A DNA stretch of 64,000 nucleotides. It comes from Apiospora phragmitis (Eukaryota; Ascomycota; Sordariomycetes; Amphisphaeriales; Apiosporaceae). The notes below the pieces were generated by a model that saw nothing but the letters and a program-made list of their open reading frames with translations, had not been told where the DNA came from and did not search any database. Location: assembly GCA_038363925.1 (NCBI GenBank), contig JAQQWL010000011.1, forward strand, positions 2,976,001-3,040,000. Reading direction: 5' to 3'. Of the stretch, positions 45,661 through 56,615 are shown piece after piece. Every line of letters starts with the position of its first letter. Position 1 is the stretch's first letter. The position numbers were made by a program, and so were the translations under genes.

Positions 45661-47361
45661 CTAATCCTCATCCATCGAGTCTGCATCGTTCTCCTCGTCC
45701 TCCTCCTCATCCTCCTCTTCCTCCTCTCCCTCGTCCGAATCAGAGCTGCTGTCGTCCGCAGCGACACCCACAAGTTTGTCTTCAACAAAGTCGGCTTCAG
45801 GCTTGCTGGCCATCTTGCTGCCGAAAGCTTTGCGCACAGAGGCGTTGGTGCTTGTGTCCCAGATGTGCATGGTGCCTTTGCTTCCCGCTACTGCAAGTCG
45901 GAACGCCACGTCGACGTCAGGCGCGAAAGTTGCCGAGAAGACACGGCCAACGTCAAGGTTGCGCGACACTACCATCTGGGGGCCGGTGGGCGTTATGTTC
46001 CATAATTTGACGGTTTTGTCGGTGGAGCCGGTAGCCATGAAGCCGGGAATTTGGCTATTCACGTCAAACGACGAGAGAGACTCGTCGTGAGCTTGCAGAG
46101 TCCACAGAGGCTTGCTCTCTGACGGGCTTGAGGGCGTGTTCCGGGCGTCGTGGTAGTGAATGATACCGTTTTCGGTCGAGGCGAAAAAGCAGTTCGGATC
46201 ATGCGGATCCCACCTGACGTTCTCGACATCGCTCTCAACACCCCATCGATGCACCTTGGCGTCAGGGGCTCGCATATCTGCCGCGACTATTGTTCGATCG
46301 TAACTGCCACTCAATAATACGGTCGACTCTACCGTGTGCCATGCAAGCGAACAAACCTTGTCGGTATGGTAAGAGTAAGACTTGGCACACTTGGTTGTGT
46401 TCAAGTCCCACAGCTTGACGGTCTTGTCAGCTGAGGCGGATGCCAGGAGGTTTCTGTGTTTCCGGTTGGCAGCCAGGGACAAAACTGCATCAACATGGTA
46501 CTCGTCGTTAGCCTTCTTCGACTTCTTCTTCTTTTTTTTTCTTCTCATCCTCAGGATTGCCTCCCTGGCCCAGGATGGCGTTAGGATACATGCAGTCCAC
46601 TGTGTCGAGATCCCAGATTTCGATATCGGGATCCATTGTGCCTATCGCTACGAAGTTGGCGGCTGAGCTCTGCTGCTCAACGGTCTGTTTGCCAACAGCG
46701 ACGTCCAACCACTCAACGCAGAGCGGGATGGCAGGAAGCATGATGTCGTGATGCACGTAGAGGTTATCTGCTTCGTCTTCGTACACGTAGACCTCAAGGT
46801 GCGCCAGCTCATCCTCGACCTTGGCGGCTAATAAGAGGTTATCCGTTGCCAGGATTTGGAGGTCCTCTCGGTCCTCATCTTCGTCGTCTTGACCGTCGGG
46901 TATCGTGATGTACGGGTCTTCCTTATTGGATTCGTAATACGCCAAAGACTTGACGTTGCCGAACATGTCCATCTTCTGTCCCTCCGGCTGGTCCTCGTCG
47001 TCTTCATCGTAATGCTCGAGGTCGTACTCTTTTAGGTCGTCGTCATTAACATCGACTCTGCGATGCTGATTAGCAGAAACTCGATCACTTGACTGGCACT
47101 TATTACATACGGTTCTGAGTCCTCCTCCATGGCGCTTTCTTTAGCTGCACTCTTTGTGCTGGCGCCACCCTCTCCCTGGACCATTGTGCCGCTGTCTTGC
47201 TCCTCCTGGGCCTCTTCCAGTTCTTCATTTGCGTCGTTCAATTGTAGCTTCGCAAGCTCAGCGATGCGCTCGAACTCGGCCTCGTCGAAGGTGTACTTCT
47301 TGGGGAACGGCGCCGCGAAGCCGCGCGGCACCCAAGACGCTGTTGTGATCATGGAAGACAT
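45661..47361 (-). CDS. pwp1: WD40 ribosome-assembly protein Pwp1, one frame break
   Basis: Periodic tryptophan protein 1, a nucleolar WD40 protein needed for large-subunit rRNA processing. Exon 1 is 47361-47111 and exon 2 is 47057-45661, with a 53-nt intron (GTATGT donor, CGCAG acceptor). The N-terminus MSSMITTASWVPRGFAAPFP is characteristic, followed by acidic coil and DLKEYDLEHYD. WD repeats include SADKTVKLWDL, GSYDRTIVAADMR, GSTDKTVKLWNI and GSKGTMHIWDT. The tail is acidic (DSSSDSDEGEEEEEDEEEDE). In a Lys-coding A9 run (46532-46540, T on the plus strand) the frame breaks; one extra A explains it, and without it the length is exactly 549 codons (548 aa). Since Pwp1 is a core ribosome-assembly factor, an error in the homopolymer is the best explanation. 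Head to head with Prp16. Confidence 0.92.
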
Positions 47362-47941
47362 GGTAGGCGGTCGCTACTTCCCAAGGCAACAGGATATATT
47401 CGGCTCAGAAGTCGAGACAGTTCTGTTGCTGCAGCCTTTTGGTAGAAGAATCACAGATCCTGAGCTGAATGCCCCGCCGAAATTCCATAACTCTCTGAAC
47501 TTCCAAATTTTTGAAATTTAGCGGGGCTTATCTTATCTGCGATGCCTATCCGTACGTCGAATCGAAGTACCTACGGAGATGCATCAAATGTGTATTTCCA
47601 AGCTTGATGTTAGGGGTGCCTGCTGTATAATCGGGACTTGTAAATGCGGTGTCTACATGCACACAATTATATCAATATTTATTTCATTACCAACTTCATA
47701 CTACAATGCACCGAGTATCTGGAAGAAGGGCATGAAATGATTTAGTACATTCAATTGGCTTTGAGTTGCACCACCAATCAGGACCCCGGCACCTAGGTAG
47801 CCATAGTTAGATCCAACACTGCTCAGCCAGCGTCCCTCAGGTACCTCCGTACCGGAGTTACGTTACTGTTTTCTTCCCATATTGCTGGCGGCTTTCAGTG
47901 GATCCCATCATTCATCAACATCGCAATACCTACTCGAGGCC
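47362..47941. promoter_or_regulatory. Divergent promoter, Pwp1 / Prp16
   Basis: A 580-nt region between two head-to-head housekeeping genes (ribosome assembly and splicing), which may share control. It contains GGTACC-type words near 47838-47856. No TATA box was seen. Confidence 0.5.
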
Positions 47942-50920
47942 ATGGACCGCGACTCACGAGACTTCAGTCCTAAGCGACGGAAGGTCGACTTCAACCCGCT
48001 CAGGTCCGACGATAGATACTCATCACTCCCTAAACGACCCCATCGATTCGCAAACGACGGCAATAATGGCTCCTCAACTCCACGGAGGAACTTCGCCGCA
48101 ACGCCACGGCAGGAGGAGTTCGACAACCAGAAGGAGCCGCTGGTGAGCGCCGAGGATGAGACAGCACTTGACCGAGATTGGTACCTTGGTGACGAGAATG
48201 GCCACACCTTTGGCGATGAGTCGCACGATCCGTTCGGTAGCTATGACGCGACATGGGTTGACCAGCGCCAGCGCGAGGAAGCCCTTGTCGAGAAGAAGTC
48301 GGGGCAAATGCGTCACATGAATGCACGGCAGATGCAGAAGCAGAAGGATGTCGATGCTTGGGAGACGAACCGAATGCTTACCTCCGGTGTAGCCCAACGA
48401 CGGGGGCTCGACGACGACTTTGCCGACGACGAAGAAGGCACAAGAGTCCACTTGCTGGTCCATGATCTGAAGCCGCCGTTTCTCGATGGCCGAACCGTAT
48501 TCACGAAACAGTTGGAGCCCGTACCGGCTGTGAAGGATTATCAGAGTGATATGGCCGTCTTTAGTCGCAAAGGCAGCCGTGCCGTGAAAGATAGGAGGCA
48601 GCAAAGGGAGCGCCAGCGGCAGGCTCAGGAGGCCACAAACTTAGCAGGCACGAATCTTGGTAATATCATGGGCGTCAAAGAGGACGAAGGGGACAGCGCA
48701 CTGCCTATCGCAGCTGAAGAAGAGGCCAAGCCGGCCGGGAACAAGTTCAGCGAACACCTGAAGAAGAACGAGGGAGCGAGTGATTTCAGCCAGAGCAAGA
48801 CGCTCAGAGAGCAACGCGAGTTCCTGCCTGCCTTTGCGGTGCGGGAAGACCTACTTCGCGTCATCCGCGATAATCAAGTCGTGATCGTGGTAGGTGAGAC
48901 CGGTTCGGGCAAGACGACACAGCTTACGCAATTCCTTTACGAAGATGGGTACGGAAGTCTAGGCTTGATCGGATGTACCCAGCCTAGGCGAGTCGCCGCT
49001 ATGAGTGTGGCCAAGCGAGTGGCCGAAGAAAATGGAGGTGACGCTAGGGAGTCTCGTTGGCTATGCCATTCGATTCGAGGATTGCACAAGCAAGGATACC
49101 GTGATCAAGTATATGACTGACGGTGTTTTGCTTCGAGAGTCCTTGAATGAACAGGACCTTGATCGCTACTCCTGTGTGATCATGGACGAGGCACACGAGA
49201 GAGCTCTGAACACCGACGTCTTGATGGGCTTATTCAAGAAAATCCTACGGCGGCGGCGTGATCTGAAGCTCATCGTCACTTCTGCCACGATGAATTCTAA
49301 GCGGTTTTCCGAGTTCTTTGGGGAGCACCGGAGTTCTTCATCCCTGGGCGAACTTTCCCAGTCGATGTCATGTTTCATCGGTCACCGGTCGAAGATTACG
49401 TTGATCAGGCTGTGCAGCAAGTTCTGGCCATCCACGTTTCCATGCGGGCTGGAGATATCCTGGTCTTCATGACTGGCCAAGAAGATATCGAGTGCACTTG
49501 CGAGTTGGTCAGAGAACGACTCAACGCGCTGAATGATCCACCGAAGCTCAGTATCCTGCCTATCTACAGTCAAATGCCCGCAGATTTGCAGGCCAAAATC
49601 TTCGATAGGGCAGATCCTGGCGTGCGGAAGTGCATCGTCGCCACCAACATTGCGGAAACTAGTTTGACAGTCGATGGTATCATGTATGTCGTCGACAGCG
49701 GTTATTCGAAACTCAAGGTATATAACCCACGCATGGGTATGGACGCCCTCCAGATCACTCCCATTTCCCAGGCCAATGCCGGTCAACGTGCGGGTCGTGC
49801 GGGCCGTACCGGACCTGGAAAGGCATTCCGGCTGTTCACCGAGAAGGCATACAAGGATGAGCTCTACATCGCGACCATCCCTGAGATCCAAAGAACGAAC
49901 CTGAGCAATACAGTACTGCTTTTGAAGTCACTCGGGGTCAGGGACCTCCTCGACTTCGACTTCATGGATCCTCCGCCTCAAGAAGTCATCACCACTTCCC
50001 TATTTGATCTCTGGGCTCTTGGGGCACTGGACAATATAGGTGAATTGACAGACCTTGGTGCTAAGATGAACGCCTTTCCAATGGACCCGCCTCTGGCCAA
50101 GCTCTTGATCATGTCCGAACAATACGGCTGCAGCGAGGAGATGGTGACTATTGTATCTATGCTTTCGGTCCCCAATGTCTTCTACCGGCCAAAGGAACGC
50201 CAGGAAGAGTCGGATGCTGCTCGCGAGAAGTTCTTCGTCCCAGAGTCGGATCACCTGACCTATCTTCACGTCTATTCGCAGTGGAAATCCAATGGTTACT
50301 CGGATGGTTGGTCTACCCGCCACTTCCTTCATCCGAAATCTCTCCACCGTGCTAGGGAAATCCGGACCCAGCTATTAGACATCATGAAAATGCAGAAGAT
50401 GGAAATGGTCAGTTGTGGCACTGACTGGGACGTAATACGAAAGTGCATCTGCTCAGGTTACTACCATCAAGCGGCCAAGGTGAAAGGAATTGGAGAGTTC
50501 ATCAATCTGCGTACTTCAGTTACTGTGCAGCTGCACCCAACGAGTGCATTGTACGGCCTAGGCTTCTTACCCGACTATGTCGTGTACCACGAGCTTATCT
50601 TGACATCCAAGGAGTATATGTCTACCGTCACTTCGGTAGACCCCCATTGGCTCGCCGAGCTCGGCGGCGTCTTTTACTCGGTGAAGGAGAAAGGTTACTC
50701 TGCACGAGAGAAGCGCATAACCGAGACAGAGTTCAACCGGAAGATGGAGATCGAGGCAAAGATGGCCGAGGACAAGCTGAGAGAGGAAGAGAGGATACGC
50801 AACGAAGAGGAAGGTTCCAAGCGCGTTAAGCCGGCTGTATCTGAGAAAGCTGGCAAAAAGATTGTCACCTCGGGTGCTGTGAAAAAACCCGCCATCAAAC
50901 GGAAGGCACACGGATTCTAG
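47942..50920 (+). CDS. prp16: DEAH-box splicing helicase Prp16, two frame breaks
   Basis: ATP-dependent RNA helicase that remodels the spliceosome after the first catalytic step. Single exon from ATG 47942 ([16 protein letters not shown]), 992 aa, close to the expected size. Order: low-complexity N-terminal region, GETGSGKTT (motif I), TQPRRVAA (Ia), DEAH in [14 protein letters not shown] (II), SATM (III), [12 protein letters not shown] (VI), then winged-helix, ratchet and OB regions ([20 protein letters not shown]) and a Lys-rich tail. Two indels break the frame: one extra A in AAAA at 49029-49032 (right reading [20 protein letters not shown]) and one missing G in GGGG at 49320-49323 (before [15 protein letters not shown]). 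They cancel, and the total is exactly 993 codons. The gene is essential in yeast, so these should be sequence errors. Confidence 0.95.
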
Positions 50921-51719
50921 CGGAGATGGCGCCGTCACATCTCCAATTACTGTCTTGATGTGAGCCGGTTTCTAGCTCGGCATGCCAGTCATCTTGAAAC
51001 GACTTACATTAAACCCAATATATATCATGACCACTAACGTCGGATTGAGAAAGATCCTGTCTCTCAAGTGCCCGGGTCTGGGTTGGGGCTGGGAACTGTT
51101 CAGGGCGCACACCAGCGTATCCGGAAAGTAGGGAACTCGGTGGTTCCTCCCCTCACGCCAAGAAGCTTCCCCATAAAGATGGCAGACAAGCCCCATTGGT
51201 ATCGTTGGGTGGGAGGTGATGATACGGCCAATGAACAGGGGTCTTTCGCCATAACGATTCCCACGATGCAAGAAAATACGGGGCTGTCTAAGACTGGAGG
51301 CTGACACTCGAGTCACGCTTGATACCTACATTGGAATCATCCGACGACGAGCTACCTGCTGACCTTGGATATGCAAGACTAGTTCTGACCCGGCATCTGT
51401 CATTTAGTCCCACACGATCTGTGTTGAGGGGGGATTTTCTTGTATATATTACACCGTCAACTTCAATCTTACAGACATCGACAGGCAATAGCATAGAACG
51501 GTCCAAGGTTTCTCGAGGCGTCATTGCTTACTGAATTTTTCTTCATTGTGCAAATCCGTGGCGTAAGCGGCACGTCAAGAAGGTCCTGGTTATCGACATC
51601 AACCTTGCAGAACTTAGTTTTGGGTTCGGAAACTCTGCATACCATCCTCCATCCCTCGCCTCAGTTCATTGCTGTACGACTTCAACTCTGCAGGAAAAGC
51701 GCGGGAAGTTGGGAAGGAA
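50921..51719. other. Gene-free stretch
   Basis: Prp16 3' region and the upstream region of the next gene, whose start codon is uncertain. The frame remains open upstream of the chosen ATG for only about 50 nt. No other feature was seen. Confidence 0.45.
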
Positions 51720-53288
51720 ATGGAGACCCGCGTCGCAGCGCTGCACACTACGAAATGCAGAGGCAAAAGGGAGAAACTGCCAAGATTCTTCATAGCTAGC
51801 CATGACCAAAATGACGAACAACTTCATGAACCACTAATACGACAAAATAAACCATATTTATCGAGTATTAGCTTGACGGACCAACACAGAGTTGGCCACC
51901 ATAGCGAGAGCATGACTGGAATGCTAATGCCAACAAACAGCATGCTTGTCAAGCTCCCGGACGTCTCTACGTCAGCCTCGTCACATGTCAGGCCGGGCCT
52001 AGAAAACCCGTCCGTCGTCATGTCCAAAGTGCCCCGGCCATCTTTACACCCTTCTTGCGATGCTTGTCGCCGAATCATGGCCTCCTCTTCGTCGTCCAGG
52101 AAGCGGCTGCAGCCGCGACAGCAGCCGCGGCCCAAGACGGTCGCCCAGCCGCCCTGGCAGCCTTGTAGGAGGTGCGGGAAGTCGTACGTGCAGCTGCCCC
52201 TCGAGCTCTGCAATGAGTGTGACAAGAAGCGGTACTGTGCCGCGCCGCCGCAGAGGATCCGCCTGGACGACAAGAGGCCGCTGCTCGGGGCCGAGCCTCT
52301 GGTGTTTCCGGCATCCCCACCACCATATAAGCTGAATTGGGGCTCAACGAGGTTGGAAAAACGAGGGAAAAGGGAAACAAAGACTCTACCGAGCATTGAG
52401 TCAGTTGTCGGGACTCCCGTTGTGGAGAGGCAGTCAAGTTTGAAAACAGCCGGTACAAGCAACGACCAGCACAGTTCCGATAGTGCCGTAAGAGAAAGCA
52501 GGACCAATGCAGCAGAAGGGAGTGTTGGTGAAGCTTCCATACCCCAGACGCTCTCATCACCTCGGCCCAGCATACGGCGGAAACCAGTCGCGGCCCCGAT
52601 AAAGAAGGATGGCGGGCCTGTCTATGAACTGCCTGCCGAAGTAGTACTGACACCACTCGAGCAAGCAAACCGACGCCGAAGTATGAGTCAGGATAATCGT
52701 CCCCTACTGGCTCTGCAACAGGCGCAACAGCAGCAGAAGCGATTACCAGCAGCAGCAGCGGGAGTAGCAGTAGCAGCAGAAACGAGTTCACCGCCGACGA
52801 CGCCGCCACGGCCGCGGACCTACCTGCTGGCCCAACCGACCCGGAATCCGCACGCCAGCTTCGCGCAACGCGTGGTGCGGGACGCCGGCGGCCCGCTGAA
52901 CGCAGAGCGGCAGCGGGTGCTGGAGCAGGAGTTGGGCCGGGCGCAGGCGGAGCTCGAATGCTCACGGCGCACGGTGCGCAACCTCAACGAGGAACTGTCG
53001 CGCATGGGGCTTCGCCAGTTCCGGGAGGATACCCGCCGGCTGCAGGAGCATAATCTCAGCACGAGGACGATGGCCCAGGGCGGCGCCGAGGCCACGGATG
53101 AGCGACGGCGGCGCCTGGAGATCGGTCATCATCAGCAGCGGCGGCGGCAGCGACAACAGCCACAGCAGGATTTGGACCTGGAAGTGCTCTTGGGAAAAGG
53201 AGAGAGGAATCCGGAGTCGCTGTCCCGGGTATATAGCCAGCTCTGCGGACGGTGCCAGGGTGCTGTCCAGGACTTTATTGAGTCTTGA
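51720..53288 (+). CDS. Hypothetical zinc-ribbon/coiled-coil protein, about 522 aa
   Basis: Single open frame; ATG 51720 is the first in frame, but ATGs at 51912 and 52020 are also possible, and the first 100 residues look poorly conserved. A zinc-ribbon-like pair is evident: PCRRCGKSYVQLPLELCNEC, followed by KKRYC. An upstream CDAC lies about 40 residues before it. The centre is Pro/Ser/Gln-rich low complexity (LALQQAQQQQKRLPAAAAG). The C-terminal third is a coiled coil (ERQRVLEQELGRAQAELECS, then LNEELSRMGLRQFREDTRRL), ending with another CGRC near the terminus. It could be a nuclear scaffold or regulatory protein. I recognise no family. The N-terminus and exact start are uncertain. Confidence 0.6.
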   Translation: METRVAALHTTKCRGKREKLPRFFIASHDQNDEQLHEPLIRQNKPYLSSISLTDQHRVGHHSESMTGMLMPTNSMLVKLPDVSTSASSHVRPGLENPSVVMSKVPRPSLHPSCDACRRIMASSSSSRKRLQPRQQPRPKTVAQPPWQPCRRCGKSYVQLPLELCNECDKKRYCAAPPQRIRLDDKRPLLGAEPLVFPASPPPYKLNWGSTRLEKRGKRETKTLPSIESVVGTPVVERQSSLKTAGTSNDQHSSDSAVRESRTNAAEGSVGEASIPQTLSSPRPSIRRKPVAAPIKKDGGPVYELPAEVVLTPLEQANRRRSMSQDNRPLLALQQAQQQQKRLPAAAAGVAVAAETSSPPTTPPRPRTYLLAQPTRNPHASFAQRVVRDAGGPLNAERQRVLEQELGRAQAELECSRRTVRNLNEELSRMGLRQFREDTRRLQEHNLSTRTMAQGGAEATDERRRRLEIGHHQQRRRQRQQPQQDLDLEVLLGKGERNPESLSRVYSQLCGRCQGAVQDFIES

Positions 53289-53892
53289 ATCGAGAGTTAG
53301 GAACACAACAAATAGGCTGCTGAGACGAGAATTTGTTCGATCTCGTTGCAAGTGGTTGGGTAGACCACAACTTTCGTCACTCAGTGACTTATGTCTGTTG
53401 TAGGTTTCTACTGGTGCATGGTAATCTGAAAATTAATACAGTAATTGTGAGAATTGGTATTGGTGGGCGCAGGATGCATGTAGGTTTGGAATATACGAGT
53501 TACCCCTATTTGGCCTCGAATAGGGGTTGCTCGCATATTCGATCAGACCACCAGTTCGGTCAACCCCAAATTTTGGTACGAGGTCTGGGGTGACTTTCCT
53601 GGACGTTATTACGGTTTCTCAGCCGCTCACTCATCTTGGGACCGCCGAAAATGTTGTGGTGTCCAATGGCTGTGTTTTGAAATAGAAGAGAGCCTAATAT
53701 CAGTAGCAATGGGTTGACTCTGACCTTACCAAACTCTCACAAGTCCATCCCAGCCGCAGACAAGCAAGTACCACAAGAGTAGTCCACGGCATTGGCCAAT
53801 GAAAACATATTTCCTTATTCACAACGATTCAACAAACTACGTCGACAATAACGAACTACGGGGAGGTAGGCAGTTGCCATATATATCCTCCC
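53289..53892. other. Gene-free stretch between convergent genes
   Basis: 3' regions of the zinc-ribbon gene and the GH7 gene. AT-richer; no gene was seen. Confidence 0.5.
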
Positions 53893-55233
53893 TTAGTTCC
53901 TCAAGGCCCTGTGCCGCCTGGCGGGCGCAGTGCCGGTGAAGGTCGACCCGATCTCGCCCCACTTCATCTTGGAGAAGACGACGGTCGGGTCGGGCTCGGC
54001 GGCGAGGATGGCGTCGGGCTTGTCCTCGTCGCGGGAGCAGGGGCCCGCGCCGTCCTGGCTGCCGTCGAGCCAGACCATGGCGCCCTCGGCGTCCCACCAG
54101 ATGGACATGGCCAGCACCATGCCGCGCGCCATGGCGTCGCCCATGCCGCGCAGCGCGCCCAGGTCCGCGAAGCGCGCCGCCCCCGTCGCGGCGCAGAACT
54201 CGTCGGTGATGCTGTCGACGGCGGGCGTCCCGGCCTTGGCCACCGTCTCCGACTTGATCACGACGCCGTCCTGCACGTACAGCCGCTCGATCTCGAGCAG
54301 CTGGCCGTCCGCGCCCGCGGGAAACTGCGTCACCACGGTGAAGGGCCGCGTCGTGTCCACAGTGAAGTCGCCGCCGCGGCCGTAGTACGCGGGCTGGTCC
54401 AATCGGTAGTTGTTCCAGCCGCAGCCGTTCTTGTCGCACACGCCTCGGCCTGGCACTCGGCCCCCTCGCACAGGTACAGGGCCGTCTGGTTGCACGTGTG
54501 CGGCGCGATCTGCGTGGCGCGCGAGTTGGCCTCCCAGATGTCCATCTCGTTGCAGCAGACGCCCTTGGCCTCGACGTTGCCCTAGAGCGGGAGGAGTTAG
54601 TTAGGTGTTGGAGGAGTAAGGAAGTGGTGGGTGACTACTTACAATACCGTTCTGGAAAGGCGTAACATAGCACTGAGCGTCGCAATACCCGGTACCCCAG
54701 TAGGCACCGCCGGGGTTCAAGTCGCTCTTCCCGCCCGCCGCCTCCATCTCGGAGAGGTAGAGGGCGCCGTTCATGCCGCAGGGCAACTTGGAGACGTCGA
54801 CGTCGAAAGCGTACTCGCCGCCGGCGAACTTGGTCATCTCGTAGGCCTGCTCGGTCTCGTCCAGCAGGTAGACGCGGGGCGACTTGGCCTGCCCGTCGAC
54901 GAGCAGGGTCAGGGTGAGGGCGTCGGCGGCCGTGGCGACGCCGACGGTGCTGTAGTCGGACACGCCCTCCATGACGCAGGCCTCGGCGCAGGCCTCGACC
55001 GTCGGGCACGCCGTGGCGTTGGGCCCGCTGCCCCAGTCGCCGCAGCCGCTGCCGTCGGCCTGGTGCACCCAGTGCGACGAGGAGTCCAGCACGATGTAGT
55101 TGGTCGCCTCGGTGCAGCCGCCGGCCACGGTGCACCGGTACGTCGTCAGCTTGGGGTGCGTCTCGGTGCCCACCGGTTTCTGCGCGGCGGCGAGGCCGGC
55201 CAGGAGCGCCGGGAGGGTCAAGTTGCGAGCCAT
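53893..55233 (-). CDS. GH7 cellulase (endoglucanase-type), one frame break
   Basis: Secreted retaining glycoside hydrolase family 7 enzyme acting on beta-1,4-glucan. Exons are 55233-54643 and 54581-53893, with a 61-nt intron (GTAAGT donor, CTCTAG acceptor with CTAAC branch). A signal peptide (MARNLTLPALLAGLAAA) precedes the typical mature start QKPVGTETHPKLTTYRC. The active site CCNEMDIWEAN gives nucleophile Glu at about 209, Asp at about 211 and acid/base Glu at about 214. Many cysteines match GH7 disulfides. There is no C-terminal cellulose-binding module. The short length (426 aa) and reduced loops suggest an endoglucanase, not a cellobiohydrolase. One G is missing at 54443-54445; past it the frame gives GVCDKNGCGWNNYRL. 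With it allowed for, the length is exactly 427 codons. Confidence 0.9.
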
Positions 55234-56615
55234 GGGGACGCTCTGAATGTTAAATTATCGATTGAACAGCGGACGGCGAGTCGCTGGGAGACTGTAAAGA
55301 GGCGATGAACGACACGCTTATTGAGCCAGCCAGCCAACTTCTCTCTGTGACAGGCAGCTTTCTTTATACACATGGCCATGCATTCTCGCCCCCTCGATGA
55401 GATACGGCTGATAGTTTCTCTCTTCCACGAGCTCTTCTCCACAGCCAGCCACGCATGCATGAGATGAGAAATTCCGTTGTTTGTCCCCAGATTTGACCCC
55501 AACTCTGGCCACGATACGACTATTCTCTCGCCATGGCTGTCCAGATAGCGTAAAGACGCCCGCGTCGCCAAGCCTATGCACCGCGCCGGTTCTCTTTTTC
55601 GGTTGTATGGAAGTAGACGCGCCGTAGCCAAAGCGGATAGCGGAGTGGGTGGACGGGCCGGCGGGTAGAGAACAAAGGATAATCAGCTTTCATGCTGGCC
55701 TGGCAATGCGTACGCATGGGGATGGGGTTGGCTTGGCATGACATTGCGCCGTGTCGTTTGATCGCTCTCTTGCTCTTCGTCCACCCTTCTCTCCTTCTCA
55801 TTAAACTATACATCATCATGTCATACTAGTAGGCAACGGCCTGTCCTGTGCGTCATTCCGTGTCCGTCCTCATGCTGAATTTGGAACGCTATGCTATTCT
55901 GCAATGGTCAGTGGTGCCGGCCCTTGCAGATCACTGCCGTGTCGGTTGATTCAGATATATTGCAACCTAAGAGTATAGCTTGGTTAGATTTCGCCGTCCC
56001 GGGACGAATTGTGACGTCTTGGCATTTTATGGGTTCATCTGTTTGTCCGACGCAGTGGCTTCTACAACCTTTTTGTCGCCGCACCCGGCATGAGAGCAGG
56101 CAGCTTGGCAGACATCTTGTGTTTCCATCACCGAGGTCCTGCACTGGCGCCCAGCTGCATCGCACAGCCAATACCCAGAAGATCACTGCCTGAATTGTGA
56201 CTTTTCAATCTCCAAGTTTCGTCTTGCTATCGTGAAGATGCTGCAATCGTGCATTACGCCCCTCGTCCACCAATCCAGTATAGGCCGGAAAAGATGGATC
56301 AGGTGGCGAGCAGGTAGTGCACAAGTATATGGCGTCCACCTGACTGTTTATAGCCGACGACACGTACGAACGCGCTCTGAGTACCCAACAACGGGGAAGA
56401 TGACAGAATCCATGAAGAGAAATGTGTATATTTCAAGGCCATACACGCCCTGTAACATTATACAAAACCAAGCCGCTTGCGTTTGAAGTAGACCATTACC
56501 CGAAGAGTGATAGGAGAAGCGCCGAATGATAGCCGGATCATGGCGCAGTTTTGTTTTAAACGTGTCGACCACCCAAGACTATGCATGTGAGTGGCGTGAA
56601 TGAAGCCATCACACA
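55234..56615. promoter_or_regulatory. GH7 promoter region and gene-free stretch
   Basis: About 1.4 kb. On the minus strand TATAAA at 55368-55363 lies 130 nt upstream of the GH7 ATG. A CTGGGG word at 55490-55485 matches the SYGGRG consensus of the carbon-repressor CreA/CRE1, which usually controls cellulases, but one such site alone is weak evidence. The rest has no supportable gene. Confidence 0.45.
55363..55368 (-). promoter_or_regulatory. TATA box of the GH7 gene
   Basis: TATAAA on the minus strand, 130 nt before the start codon. This is the expected position for a strongly regulated cellulase promoter. Confidence 0.55.

Noticed and set aside
47882..47941. Upstream in-frame extension of Prp16.
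   Set aside because: It has no ATG; the first ATG in good position is 47942.
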